5,127 nucleotides of DNA from Oscillospiraceae bacterium (lineage in GTDB: Bacteria > Bacillota > Clostridia > Oscillospirales > Oscillospiraceae), in assembly GCA_020025395.1 (NCBI GenBank), contig JAHHSE010000111.1:1-5127 (forward strand). Direction: 5' to 3'. Of this stretch, positions 1 to 5,127 are shown piece by piece. Positions within the stretch are counted from its first letter, which is position 1, and each line of letters begins with the position of its first letter. A model generated the notes under the pieces. The model made no database searches and had not been told where the DNA came from. It saw only the letters and a program-made list of their open reading frames with translations. Position numbers and translations under genes: made by a program.

Positions 1-364
1 GATCCAGAATCCTGGCCCCCTCTCCGGCGGACTGGGCCAGCTGAATGGCCCGCTCCGCAAGCAGCTCGGTGTCGGGTCGGGGGATCAGCACATCCGGTGT
101 AATGTCCAGAGTCATTCCGTAAAACTCCCACTCCCCGATGAGATAGGCCACCGGCTCCCCCTCCAGGCGGCGCCGGGTCAGATCCCTCACCCTCTGCTCC
201 ACCTCTGCCGAGGCATATAGCCCCGCATCCTGCCAAAACTGGCTGCGGGTCTTGTCCGAGGCAAAACAGACCAGCTCCCTGGCCTCCAGCTGGGCCATCT
301 CCACCCCACTGCGTTTCAAAAGCGCTCTGGTGTCCAGATACAGATCATTGTATGTGCTGGCCAT
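1..364 (-). CDS. prmC: Release factor glutamine methyltransferase PrmC (HemK), N-terminal part, cut by left window edge
   Basis: Partial gene: 121 codons from the start, the rest lies beyond the left edge. PrmC uses S-adenosylmethionine to N5-methylate the glutamine of the GGQ motif in release factors RF1 and RF2, which improves translation termination; it is cytoplasmic. The visible part contains the small N-terminal helical substrate-binding domain (about residues 1-75). It then runs into the conserved segment GEPVAYLIGEWEFYG (69-83) and IPRPDTE (94-100), which match the family's 'G.P.qYi.G..eF.G' and 'lIPRPeTE' signatures. The window ends just as the SAM-binding motif begins (ILD, 119-121). 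The catalytic NPPY motif is therefore not visible. The ATG at 364 is preceded by AGAGAGG (371-377) at a spacing of 6. The gene begins 33 bases after the DUF1385 stop, so the two are almost certainly co-transcribed. In many clostridia prfA (RF1) follows; that is expected here but not seen. Confidence 0.93.
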   Translation of the reverse strand, partial: MASTYNDLYLDTRALLKRSGVEMAQLEARELVCFASDKTRSQFWQDAGLYASAEVEQRVRDLTRRRLEGEPVAYLIGEWEFYGMTLDITPDVLIPRPDTELLAERAIQLAQSAGEGARILD

Positions 365-397
365 AACAATCCTCTCTTTTTCCTTTCTTCCCCAGAC

Positions 398-1375
398 TCA
401 CCAGGCATCGGAGCCCTTCTTTTCGGGGAGAACCGCCTGAAAGGCGGCAATGCCCACCTCGATCATCGTGTCATCCGGCTCAAAGGTAGTGAAGTTCTGC
501 ATCCACATCCCCGGCGCCCGAATGGCCCGGCAGAGCAGGTTGTCATGCCCCCCCACATAGCGGTTAAGCTCATAGGTGAGGGAGACCACCAGAGGCAGCA
601 TGAGAAGGTGCATTCCGGCCCGGAGAAAGGGATTGACCACCGGGAAGAAGGAAAACACCAGGCTGGAAATCAAAATGGACAGGAAGATGACCACAAAGAG
701 AAAGCTGGTCCCGCAGCGGGGATGGTGTCTGGGCATCTTCCGCACATTTTCCACCGTCAGCTCCAGCCCCTGTTCGTAGCAGAAGATGGTTTTATGCTCG
801 GCACCGTGGTATTGGAAGGTCCGTCGAATATCCTTCATTTTGGAGCTGAGATAGAGGTAGAGGACAAAGATCAAAACCTTGGCCGCCCCCTCCATCAGGT
901 TTCTTCCCCACAGCGGGAAATCCGGAAAAAAATAGAGAATCCCGCCGGTAAGCAGGGTGGGCAGGACCAGAAAGAGAAGGATGGAGAAGGTAATCCCCAG
1001 CACCACCGCCAGGGTGGTGAGAGCAGACACGGCCTTTTCCCCGCCCAGGGTCTTCTCCAGCCAGACCTCAAAGCGGGAGGGCTCCTCCGCCGGGCCATCC
1101 TCCTCCGCATAGCAGTCGGCCGACCACATCAGGGCCTTGACCCCGTTGACCATAGAGGAGAGAAAATTCACCACCCCCCGGAGAAAGGGAATGCCCAGAA
1201 CAGGCCACCTGTCTTTGATGAGGGTCCGCTCACTGACCTCCATGACCATCTCCCCATCCGATTTTCGGCAGACCGTGGCCTTTCTGGTGGGGCCGAGCAT
1301 CATGATTCCTTCGATCAGGGCCTGACCCCCGATCATGGTTTTATAGCTGGGGCAGGTATTGGGTTCCTTTGACAT
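398..1375 (-). CDS. DUF1385 family (YqhQ-like) integral membrane protein
   Basis: A 325-residue membrane protein of the DUF1385 family (PF07136), whose biochemical role is not established. Family signatures are visible in order: GGQALIEGIMM (16-26), PFLRG (63-67), YHGAEHKTIFCYE (189-201), HHPRCGTSF (217-225), YELNRY (268-273) and the C-terminal PGMWMQNFTT-EPDD block (288-302). Hydrophobic stretches at about 117-150, 163-177, 225-246 and 253-268 suggest four membrane segments, with the His/Cys-containing blocks between segments 2 and 3. Those conserved His, Glu and Cys residues could bind a metal, which is inference only. I chose the ATG at 1375 because AAGGAGT (1382-1388) sits 6 bases upstream. 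An in-frame ATG at 1405 lies upstream of the ribosome binding site and of the candidate -10 box. The gene sits directly ahead of prmC, an arrangement common in clostridia, which hints at a link to translation or a shared growth-related operon. Length is normal for the family. Confidence 0.93.
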   Translation of the reverse strand: MSKEPNTCPSYKTMIGGQALIEGIMMLGPTRKATVCRKSDGEMVMEVSERTLIKDRWPVLGIPFLRGVVNFLSSMVNGVKALMWSADCYAEEDGPAEEPSRFEVWLEKTLGGEKAVSALTTLAVVLGITFSILLFLVLPTLLTGGILYFFPDFPLWGRNLMEGAAKVLIFVLYLYLSSKMKDIRRTFQYHGAEHKTIFCYEQGLELTVENVRKMPRHHPRCGTSFLFVVIFLSILISSLVFSFFPVVNPFLRAGMHLLMLPLVVSLTYELNRYVGGHDNLLCRAIRAPGMWMQNFTTFEPDDTMIEVGIAAFQAVLPEKKGSDAW

Positions 1376-1395
1376 ATTGGTACTCCTTACTTTGC

Positions 1396-1424
1396 ATTGT
1401 ATCAAACTCCCGGGAAAAAAGCAA
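1396..1424 (-). promoter_or_regulatory. Candidate sigma-A promoter for the DUF1385-prmC unit
   Basis: On the minus strand, TTGCTT (1419-1424) and TACAAT (1396-1401) are separated by 17 bases. The -10 box is preceded by TG plus one base, giving an extended -10 (TGnTACAAT). The -35 box matches the consensus only in TTG, so the extended -10 would carry most of the strength. Transcription would begin near the ribosome binding site, leaving a short leader of roughly 15 bases before the ATG at 1375. The location, just after the kinase gene, fits a separate start for the downstream unit. Not confirmed beyond sequence likeness. Confidence 0.45.
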
Positions 1425-1429
1425 GAGAG

Positions 1430-1451
1430 GATTGGAACTTATGTTCCAATC
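1430..1451 (-). terminator. Hairpin spanning the kinase stop codon; weak intrinsic terminator candidate
   Basis: A perfect 9-bp inverted repeat (GATTGGAAC / GTTCCAATC) with a 4-base loop ATAA that contains the TAA stop of the histidine kinase. On the transcribed strand it is followed by the pyrimidine-rich CTCTCTTGCTTTTTT, so there is a U-rich tail, but the six-T run starts about 9 bases after the stem rather than at once. The stem is AT-rich. It could be a weak terminator or an mRNA 3'-end or processing structure. Some read-through into DUF1385 remains possible. Confidence 0.4.
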
Positions 1452-2839
1452 GGCAGCCGGATGGTGACCACACAGCCCCCGCCTTCGGCATTGTCGATGT
1501 CCAGACTGCCGCTGTGCCGGGTAATGATCTCCTCGCAGACCGCCAGTCCGATTCCCGACCCTCTGGCTTTGGAGCTTCCCTTGTAGAATTTAAACTTCAC
1601 TCTGGGCAGCTCCTCCTCCGGGATACCGGGTCCGTAATCCCGGATTCGGATCACGATATAATCCACCTCCCGATGGAGGGAGCAGTCGATCCGCATACCC
1701 GCCCCGCCGTGCTTAGAGGCGTTGTCCAGCACATTGCAGAAGACCTGGCGGAGGCGTTCCGGGTCTCCCGGCACCATGGGAAGCTCCTCCTCGCAGGGAT
1801 CATAGGTGAGGACGATCCCCTCCCGGCGGAAAAATTCCCGATAGGTATAGACCGCGTCCTCAAACTCCGCGGCAATGTCCAACGGCTCCACCGACAGGGT
1901 AAAGCGGCCATCCTCAATCCGGGAAAATTCCAGCAGCTCCTCCACCATATTGGTGAGCCGTCTGGCCTCGGAGACGATGATCCCCATCCCCTTTTTCACA
2001 TCCTCCGCCTGTCGGACCTCCCCGTTCATAATGGTCTCCGCCCATCCGTTGATGGCGGTGAGGGGGGTGCGCAGCTCGTGGGAGACCGAGGAGATAAACT
2101 CCGACTTCATCTTTTCACTCTGGCTGATCTTGGCGGACATATCATTGATGGCATCGGTGAGGTCCCCAATCTCATCGTCAAACTTCTTCTCCATCTGAAT
2201 GCCGTAAGATCCGCTGGCGATCCGCTTGGCGGTCTCGGTGATTCCGGCCACCGGCTCCACAATGGAGCGGACAAAATAGAGATTTGAAAAATAGACCAGA
2301 GAGATCACCACAATCCCCACCAGAGCGGCCAGGGACACCAGAAAGATGAGCTGACGGTCCACTCCCCGGAGGGAGGTGACAAAACGGACCACACCCACCA
2401 CGGAATCATTGTAGGTGATGGGGGCGGAGACCGCCATGATATGCTCTCCGGTGAGGGGGTCCGCCCCCTTCCAGCCCCTGGTCTCCTTGTCGGCGATGGC
2501 GGCCTCAATGTCCGCCGTGCCCGGGGTGGTGCCGGAGGTCAATCCATAGGAGGAGAGGGAGATCCGGCCGTAGGGATTTAGGATCTGAAGCTCCAGATGG
2601 CTGTTCTCGTCAAAATTTTCCACATATCGGCTGGCGGCGGAGAAGAACTCACTCTCCACGGTGTTTTTAAAAAAGCCCGCCGCCGTGTTGGCCTTGCTCT
2701 CCAACCCGGTGCTCATCCCGGAATAATAGTAGTTCACAATGGAGATGGAGAAGAAAAAGACGGCAAAGAAGGCGATGAAAACCACCACGCTGATGGAGTT
2801 CATCATCCACCGTTTTCGGATTCCCTTGATTTTTACCAT
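1439..2839 (-). CDS. Membrane-bound sensor histidine kinase (HAMP, HisKA, HATPase_c)
   Basis: A 466-residue sensor kinase that should autophosphorylate on His and pass the phosphate to the response regulator encoded just upstream. Layout: short basic N-terminus, membrane helix about 14-36, extracytoplasmic sensor region about 37-163, second helix about 164-186, and HAMP linker about 187-239. The HisKA helix holds the phospho-acceptor H254 in SVSHELRTPL. The ATP-binding domain (about 355-463) has the N-box NVLDNASKHGG (369-379), G1 box DYGPGI (401-406), F-box-like KFYKGSS (417-423) and G2 box GSGIGL (427-432). All residues needed for kinase activity appear present. The sensor region has no motif I can assign to a ligand, although its length and mixed alpha/beta look are compatible with a PAS/Cache-like fold. 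I chose the ATG at 2839: AAGGTG (2847-2852) lies 7 bases upstream, and it starts 31 bases after the regulator's stop. A longer frame opening at 2938 would overlap the regulator gene and put 33 non-membrane residues before the signal anchor. Confidence 0.95.
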   Translation of the reverse strand: MVKIKGIRKRWMMNSISVVVFIAFFAVFFFSISIVNYYYSGMSTGLESKANTAAGFFKNTVESEFFSAASRYVENFDENSHLELQILNPYGRISLSSYGLTSGTTPGTADIEAAIADKETRGWKGADPLTGEHIMAVSAPITYNDSVVGVVRFVTSLRGVDRQLIFLVSLAALVGIVVISLVYFSNLYFVRSIVEPVAGITETAKRIASGSYGIQMEKKFDDEIGDLTDAINDMSAKISQSEKMKSEFISSVSHELRTPLTAINGWAETIMNGEVRQAEDVKKGMGIIVSEARRLTNMVEELLEFSRIEDGRFTLSVEPLDIAAEFEDAVYTYREFFRREGIVLTYDPCEEELPMVPGDPERLRQVFCNVLDNASKHGGAGMRIDCSLHREVDYIVIRIRDYGPGIPEEELPRVKFKFYKGSSKARGSGIGLAVCEEIITRHSGSLDIDNAEGGGCVVTIRLPIGT

Positions 2840-2870
2840 AGGAGCGCACCTTCTTCCAGGGAAGCGGGGA

Positions 2871-3563
2871 TCAGGAGCATCCCCATTTATAGCCATAGCC
2901 CCACACGGTTGTGATATAGGCCGGATTTTGGGGCTCATCCTCGATTTTGATCCGCAGCCGACGGATATTTACATCCACAATCTTGACCTCTCCGAAGTAA
3001 TCCCTGCCCCACACGGCATCTAAAATTTCCTCCCTGGAGAGGGCCTTGCCCGGATTATTCATGAAGAGCTTCATAATGGAATACTCCACCTGGGTAAGCT
3101 TCACCCGCTGCCCGCTCTTCTCCAGGGTGCGGTTCCGGGTGTTGAGGAGGAAGGGGGGCTGACGGATCTCCCCGCTCTCCGTCTGGGGGGCCTCCCCCCC
3201 GGTCCGGCGGTAGAGGGCATCGATCCGGGCGGTCAGCTCCGCGGGGGAAAAGGGCTTGGTCACATAGTCATCGGCCCCGGTCATCAGACCGGTGACTTTG
3301 TCCATCTCCTGGGTCCGGGCGGTGAGCATAATCACCCCGATCTTGGTATCGGTGGCCCGAATCCGGCGGCAGACCTCAAAGCCGTCAATGTCCGGGAGCA
3401 TCACATCCAAAAGGGCCACCTTGATGTCCGGATTCTTCCGAAGCTGCTCCAGGGCCTCTTCCCCGGTCTCCGCCTCTACCGCCTCATAGCCGGCCCGTTT
3501 CAGATTGATGACCACAAAGCTGCGGATGTTGGCCTCATCCTCCAGAACCAGGACCTTTTTCAT
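2871..3563 (-). CDS. OmpR/PhoB-family response regulator
   Basis: A 230-residue DNA-binding response regulator, partner of the downstream kinase. The receiver domain (about 1-120) has the acidic pair E9/D10, phospho-acceptor D53 in LLDVMLPDIDG, the switch residue T81, Y100, and K103 in TKPF. After a linker, the winged-helix output domain (about 134-228) shows LTQVEYSIMKLFMNNPG (156-172), SREEILDAVWG (176-186), a recognition helix around VDVNIRRLRIKIE (197-209) and the terminal wing ITTVWGYGYKW (217-227), typical of the PhoB group. A first in-frame ATG exists at 3572, but AAGGAG (3573-3578) touches it directly. The second ATG at 3563 has a normal 9-base spacing and gives the standard MKKVLVLEDE beginning, so I place the start there. 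The gene follows the lipoprotein stop by 21 bases and precedes the kinase by 31, which points to one operon. Its DNA targets are unknown; autoregulation of the operon promoter is plausible but not shown. Confidence 0.96.
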   Translation of the reverse strand: MKKVLVLEDEANIRSFVVINLKRAGYEAVEAETGEEALEQLRKNPDIKVALLDVMLPDIDGFEVCRRIRATDTKIGVIMLTARTQEMDKVTGLMTGADDYVTKPFSPAELTARIDALYRRTGGEAPQTESGEIRQPPFLLNTRNRTLEKSGQRVKLTQVEYSIMKLFMNNPGKALSREEILDAVWGRDYFGEVKIVDVNIRRLRIKIEDEPQNPAYITTVWGYGYKWGCS

Positions 3564-3572
3564 ATCTGCCAT

Positions 3573-3578
3573 CTCCTT
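3573..3578 (-). promoter_or_regulatory. Ribosome binding site that sets the response regulator start
   Basis: AAGGAG on the minus strand. It abuts the ATG at 3572 with no spacer, which is unsuitable for initiation, and lies 9 bases before the ATG at 3563. This argues for the shorter, 230-residue protein. Confidence 0.75.
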
Positions 3579-3584
3579 GTTTCA

Positions 3585-4928
3585 TCAGTTTTCCATGGAC
3601 CACTCTGAACGGATCAGGTGAAAGCCCGCGGTCAGGGTCTCCGGATCCAGACCGCAGTCCCAGCTGTTCTCATGAAATTCCGCCGCAAAAATCGCGTCGC
3701 TCTGGGTGCTGAGTACAAACCGCTTGCCCAGATGAGAGCGGGTTACCCGATTGATTCCCGTCAGTTTATAGATGGTGAGGAAGGGGGTTGGCTCGGTCTC
3801 GCTTCCCATCCAGTGGGAGAAGACCACGGCCCGCTCCCCGTTCACCGCATTGTCCCGGCGGGAGAGGGTAAGCTGCCCCATCCAGTCTTCCGGCAGGACC
3901 AGATACCAGCGGTCCTGAAGGTTATGGTAGGTGGTGCAGACGGGATAGACCCTGCCCTCCGCGTCAAACTGCCTCCAGTGGATGGTCCAGAAATCAGCGG
4001 CAGGGCTTTTCTGAGAGGCGGGCAGGATGGAGGGGGCGGGAAGCTCCAGCACCCCGTCCCCGTTGATGTCGGTGCTGGACACCAAATTATAGTATTGGAT
4101 CGTATCCTGACTCTGTCCGGTGACAGGGTCCAGCGTGACATTGGCAAAGGCCCCGTTCTTCCAGGCAAAGACATCGGTGATGAGGCCGTTGGCCTCCCCG
4201 AAGAAGGAGGAGACGAACAGGGCCTTCACCCCGCCCCGGAGGGAGCCGGTCCGGACCAGGGCCAGCTCCCGCACATCATAGGACATGGGAGCGGAGGCGG
4301 ACAGTACCATGCCGTTTTCCCGATAGTCATACAGCTCCACCCGGTTCTGCCCCCTGGAAAGGTCCAGCTGCAGGACCAGAATCTCCTGCTCCCTGTCCAT
4401 ATCAATGTCCAGAATCCGAAAGTCGCGGTACCCGGTCCGCATCAGTTCCGTGACTCCGTTTGCGTTGAAGTCATAGGACACCAGGGCGTGGACCTTATCG
4501 CTCATCCGCCAGCTGACCACCACCTCGGTTCCGGTGCTTCCCCCCAGGTTTTCATAGGCCACCGACTGGATGGCGGTCCCATCTCCCTCAATGGTGGTGT
4601 GGACATGGTAGAGACCCTCTTCATTCTTTTTGTAAAAATAGATCTTCAGGGGTTTTGGGTCCCCGGTGACCCGGAAGAAGGCCACCGCCTCATCCACCCC
4701 GTCCCCATCCAGATCCACCAGCTGAACGGTCTGGGTATTGCTCCCGCTCATAGGCGGGGCATACTCCGCCCCCAGAGCGGTCATGGTCTCCTGAATCAGG
4801 GCATTTAAATTCTGGTATTCCTCCGGGGGCTCCGGCAGGGTATAAAGCTCTTCGGGGGAGCGCAGGGTACACCCGGAAGACAGGAGCAGCAGCAACAGGC
4901 CAAACGCCAGGACACAGCGCTTTCTCAT
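3585..4928 (-). CDS. Putative lipoprotein with VCBS/FG-GAP-like DxDxDG repeats
   Basis: A 447-residue protein with no function I can name. It starts with a lipoprotein signal peptide: basic MRKR, a run of leucines, and a lipobox LSSGC with acylated C20, so it should be anchored outside the membrane. The mature part has spaced acidic motifs like those of Ca-binding beta-propeller (VCBS/FG-GAP) repeats: DLDGDGVDE (72-80), DFNANGVTE (153-161), DIDMDREQE (174-182) and DINGDGVLE (287-295). The first and last are intact DxDxDG-type loops (the last with N for the middle D) and the middle two are degenerate. The C-terminal third (about 330-447) has no clear repeat and is rich in aromatic residues and beta-strand-like pattern. 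The ATG at 4928 has AAGGAGG (4938-4944) 9 bases upstream and yields a proper signal peptide. The frame opens earlier at 4985, but that would add 19 charged residues and start about where transcription begins. As the first gene before a regulator/kinase pair with a 21-base gap, it may be an accessory sensor or a regulated surface component; this is inference. Confidence 0.85.
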   Translation of the reverse strand: MRKRCVLAFGLLLLLLSSGCTLRSPEELYTLPEPPEEYQNLNALIQETMTALGAEYAPPMSGSNTQTVQLVDLDGDGVDEAVAFFRVTGDPKPLKIYFYKKNEEGLYHVHTTIEGDGTAIQSVAYENLGGSTGTEVVVSWRMSDKVHALVSYDFNANGVTELMRTGYRDFRILDIDMDREQEILVLQLDLSRGQNRVELYDYRENGMVLSASAPMSYDVRELALVRTGSLRGGVKALFVSSFFGEANGLITDVFAWKNGAFANVTLDPVTGQSQDTIQYYNLVSSTDINGDGVLELPAPSILPASQKSPAADFWTIHWRQFDAEGRVYPVCTTYHNLQDRWYLVLPEDWMGQLTLSRRDNAVNGERAVVFSHWMGSETEPTPFLTIYKLTGINRVTRSHLGKRFVLSTQSDAIFAAEFHENSWDCGLDPETLTAGFHLIRSEWSMEN

Positions 4929-4988
4929 CGGCCCCCTCCTCCTTCGCAAAATCAGTTTGTCACGCAGAATATGCTTGGACATCATTAA

Positions 4989-4997
4989 ATTATATCA
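4989..4997 (-). promoter_or_regulatory. Extended -10 promoter of the lipoprotein/two-component operon
   Basis: TGATATAAT on the minus strand: a perfect TATAAT (4989-4994) with the extended -10 TG at 4996-4997. No good -35 box lies at 16-18 bases, as expected for some extended -10 promoters, and an A7 tract (5021-5027) lies upstream. Transcription would start near 4982, leaving a leader of about 54 bases before the ATG at 4928. I see no clear direct-repeat operator for the response regulator. Confidence 0.65.
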
Positions 4998-5030
4998 TAG
5001 TTTCAAGGATTTGGGTATGCTTTTTTTCAT

Positions 5031-5058
5031 GGAACAAAGGGGCGTTCCTCCCTTTTTT
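5031..5058 (+). terminator. Hairpin with T-run, terminator-like in the plus direction
   Basis: GGAAC (5031-5035) pairs with GTTCC (5044-5048) across an 8-base loop, followed by TCCC and six T (5053-5058). An alternative stem, AAAGGG (5036-5041) with CCCTTT (5050-5055), ends inside the T-run. Both stems are short and exclude each other. Read leftward there is no T-run, so this would act only on rightward transcription, yet no plus-strand gene precedes it in the window. It may instead be a remnant or a chance structure. Confidence 0.25.
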
Positions 5059-5072
5059 CTTGAGAAGAGGGC

Positions 5073-5127
5073 TGTAGGTTTGTCAAACATATTGGACAGT
5101 GCACTCAATAGGAGAATTCCACCCAAG
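5073..5127 (-). mobile_element. Probable end of an IS3-family insertion sequence, cut by right window edge
   Basis: From 5073 the plus strand reads TGTAGGTTTGTCAAACATAT and then TGGACAGT. This resembles the terminal inverted repeats of IS150-group IS3 elements, which commonly begin TGTA and carry TTGGACA some 20 bases in. A transposase-like frame ends inside it, with its stop about 10 bases from the tip, which is also usual for this family. The other end, most of the transposase and the target duplication are outside the window, so the boundary at 5073 is an estimate. Confidence 0.45.
5083..5127 (-). CDS. C-terminal tail of a transposase-like ORF (IS3 OrfB type), partial
   Basis: An open frame enters from the right edge and reads LGWNSPIECTVQYV followed by TGA (5083-5085). 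The block LGWNSPIE resembles the 'LG..SP.eYr' motif near the end of IS3-family OrfB integrase-type transposases, just after the catalytic DDE domain. Only 14 residues are visible, so the match is suggestive and no catalytic residue can be checked. It runs in the same direction as the lipoprotein operon and lies about 155 bases upstream of that gene's start. Confidence 0.4.
   Translation of the reverse strand, partial: LGWNSPIECTVQYV

Noticed and set aside
545..1372. Plus-strand open frame of 275 codons opposite DUF1385
   Set aside because: Antisense to a well-conserved family member; low-complexity His/Gly/Gln-rich product and no domain.
1397..2287. Plus-strand open frame of 296 codons opposite the histidine kinase
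   Set aside because: Antisense to the kinase catalytic domains with all motifs intact; product has no recognisable fold.
2840..2938. Upstream extension of the histidine kinase to an ATG at 2938
   Set aside because: It would overlap the regulator gene by 68 bases and add a 33-residue stretch unlike kinase N-termini; the ATG at 2839 has a ribosome binding site.
3618..4808. Long plus-strand open frame of 396 codons opposite the lipoprotein gene
   Set aside because: It lies wholly antisense to a gene with signal peptide, ribosome binding site and family-like repeats. Its own translation is rich in His, Gly, Pro and Gln with no recognisable domain, as expected for a shadow of GC-rich coding sequence.
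4929..4985. Upstream extension of the lipoprotein to an ATG at 4985
   Set aside because: It would place 19 residues, many charged, before the signal peptide and begin at about the predicted transcription start; the ATG at 4928 has a strong ribosome binding site.
4995..5030. Tiny minus-strand frame (11 codons, starting MKKSIPK) as a leader peptide
   Set aside because: It overlaps the -10 box and would lie upstream of the predicted transcription start; its only possible ribosome binding site is too far away.
5078..5088. Small palindrome GTTTGTCAAAC as an operator
   Set aside because: It lies inside the probable insertion-sequence end, far from the -10 box, and short palindromes of this size arise by chance.

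Overview
The window reads as a piece of chromosome from a GC-rich, low-redundancy Firmicute, most likely an Oscillospiraceae-type gut clostridium (Flavonifractor, Oscillibacter or Lawsonibacter-like). This placement is an inference. It rests on the GC-rich coding sequence with strong AAGGAG-type ribosome binding sites, the DUF1385-prmC gene pair, and the style of the two-component proteins. All five confident genes lie on the minus strand, so transcription runs from right to left.

From right to left: the right edge (about 5073-5127) looks like the terminus of an IS3-family insertion sequence, holding the last 14 codons of a transposase-like frame. Next is a non-coding stretch of roughly 140 bases with a hairpin and an extended -10 promoter (4989-4997). 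This promoter probably drives a three-gene operon: a lipoprotein with Ca-binding-like DxDxDG repeats (3585-4928), an OmpR/PhoB-type response regulator (2871-3563) and a membrane sensor histidine kinase (1439-2839). The intergenic gaps are 21 and 31 bases, so co-transcription is likely. The three together look like one envelope-sensing module. The signal and the target genes cannot be read from the sequence.

The kinase ends in a 9-bp hairpin whose loop holds its stop codon. A second candidate extended -10 promoter follows within the 63-base gap. It leads to a DUF1385 (YqhQ-like) membrane protein gene (398-1375) and then the start of prmC (1-364, cut by the window edge), the methyltransferase for the GGQ glutamine of peptide-chain release factors. 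In clostridia this pair is commonly followed by prfA, which would lie beyond the left edge.

Most of the window is well-understood gene families. The less ordinary parts are the repeat lipoprotein tied to the two-component pair, the insertion-sequence end close to the operon promoter, and the boundary between the signalling and the translation-linked transcription units. I found no CRISPR array, tRNA, rRNA or clear riboswitch. The long plus-strand frames opposite the genes look like shadows of GC-rich coding sequence.
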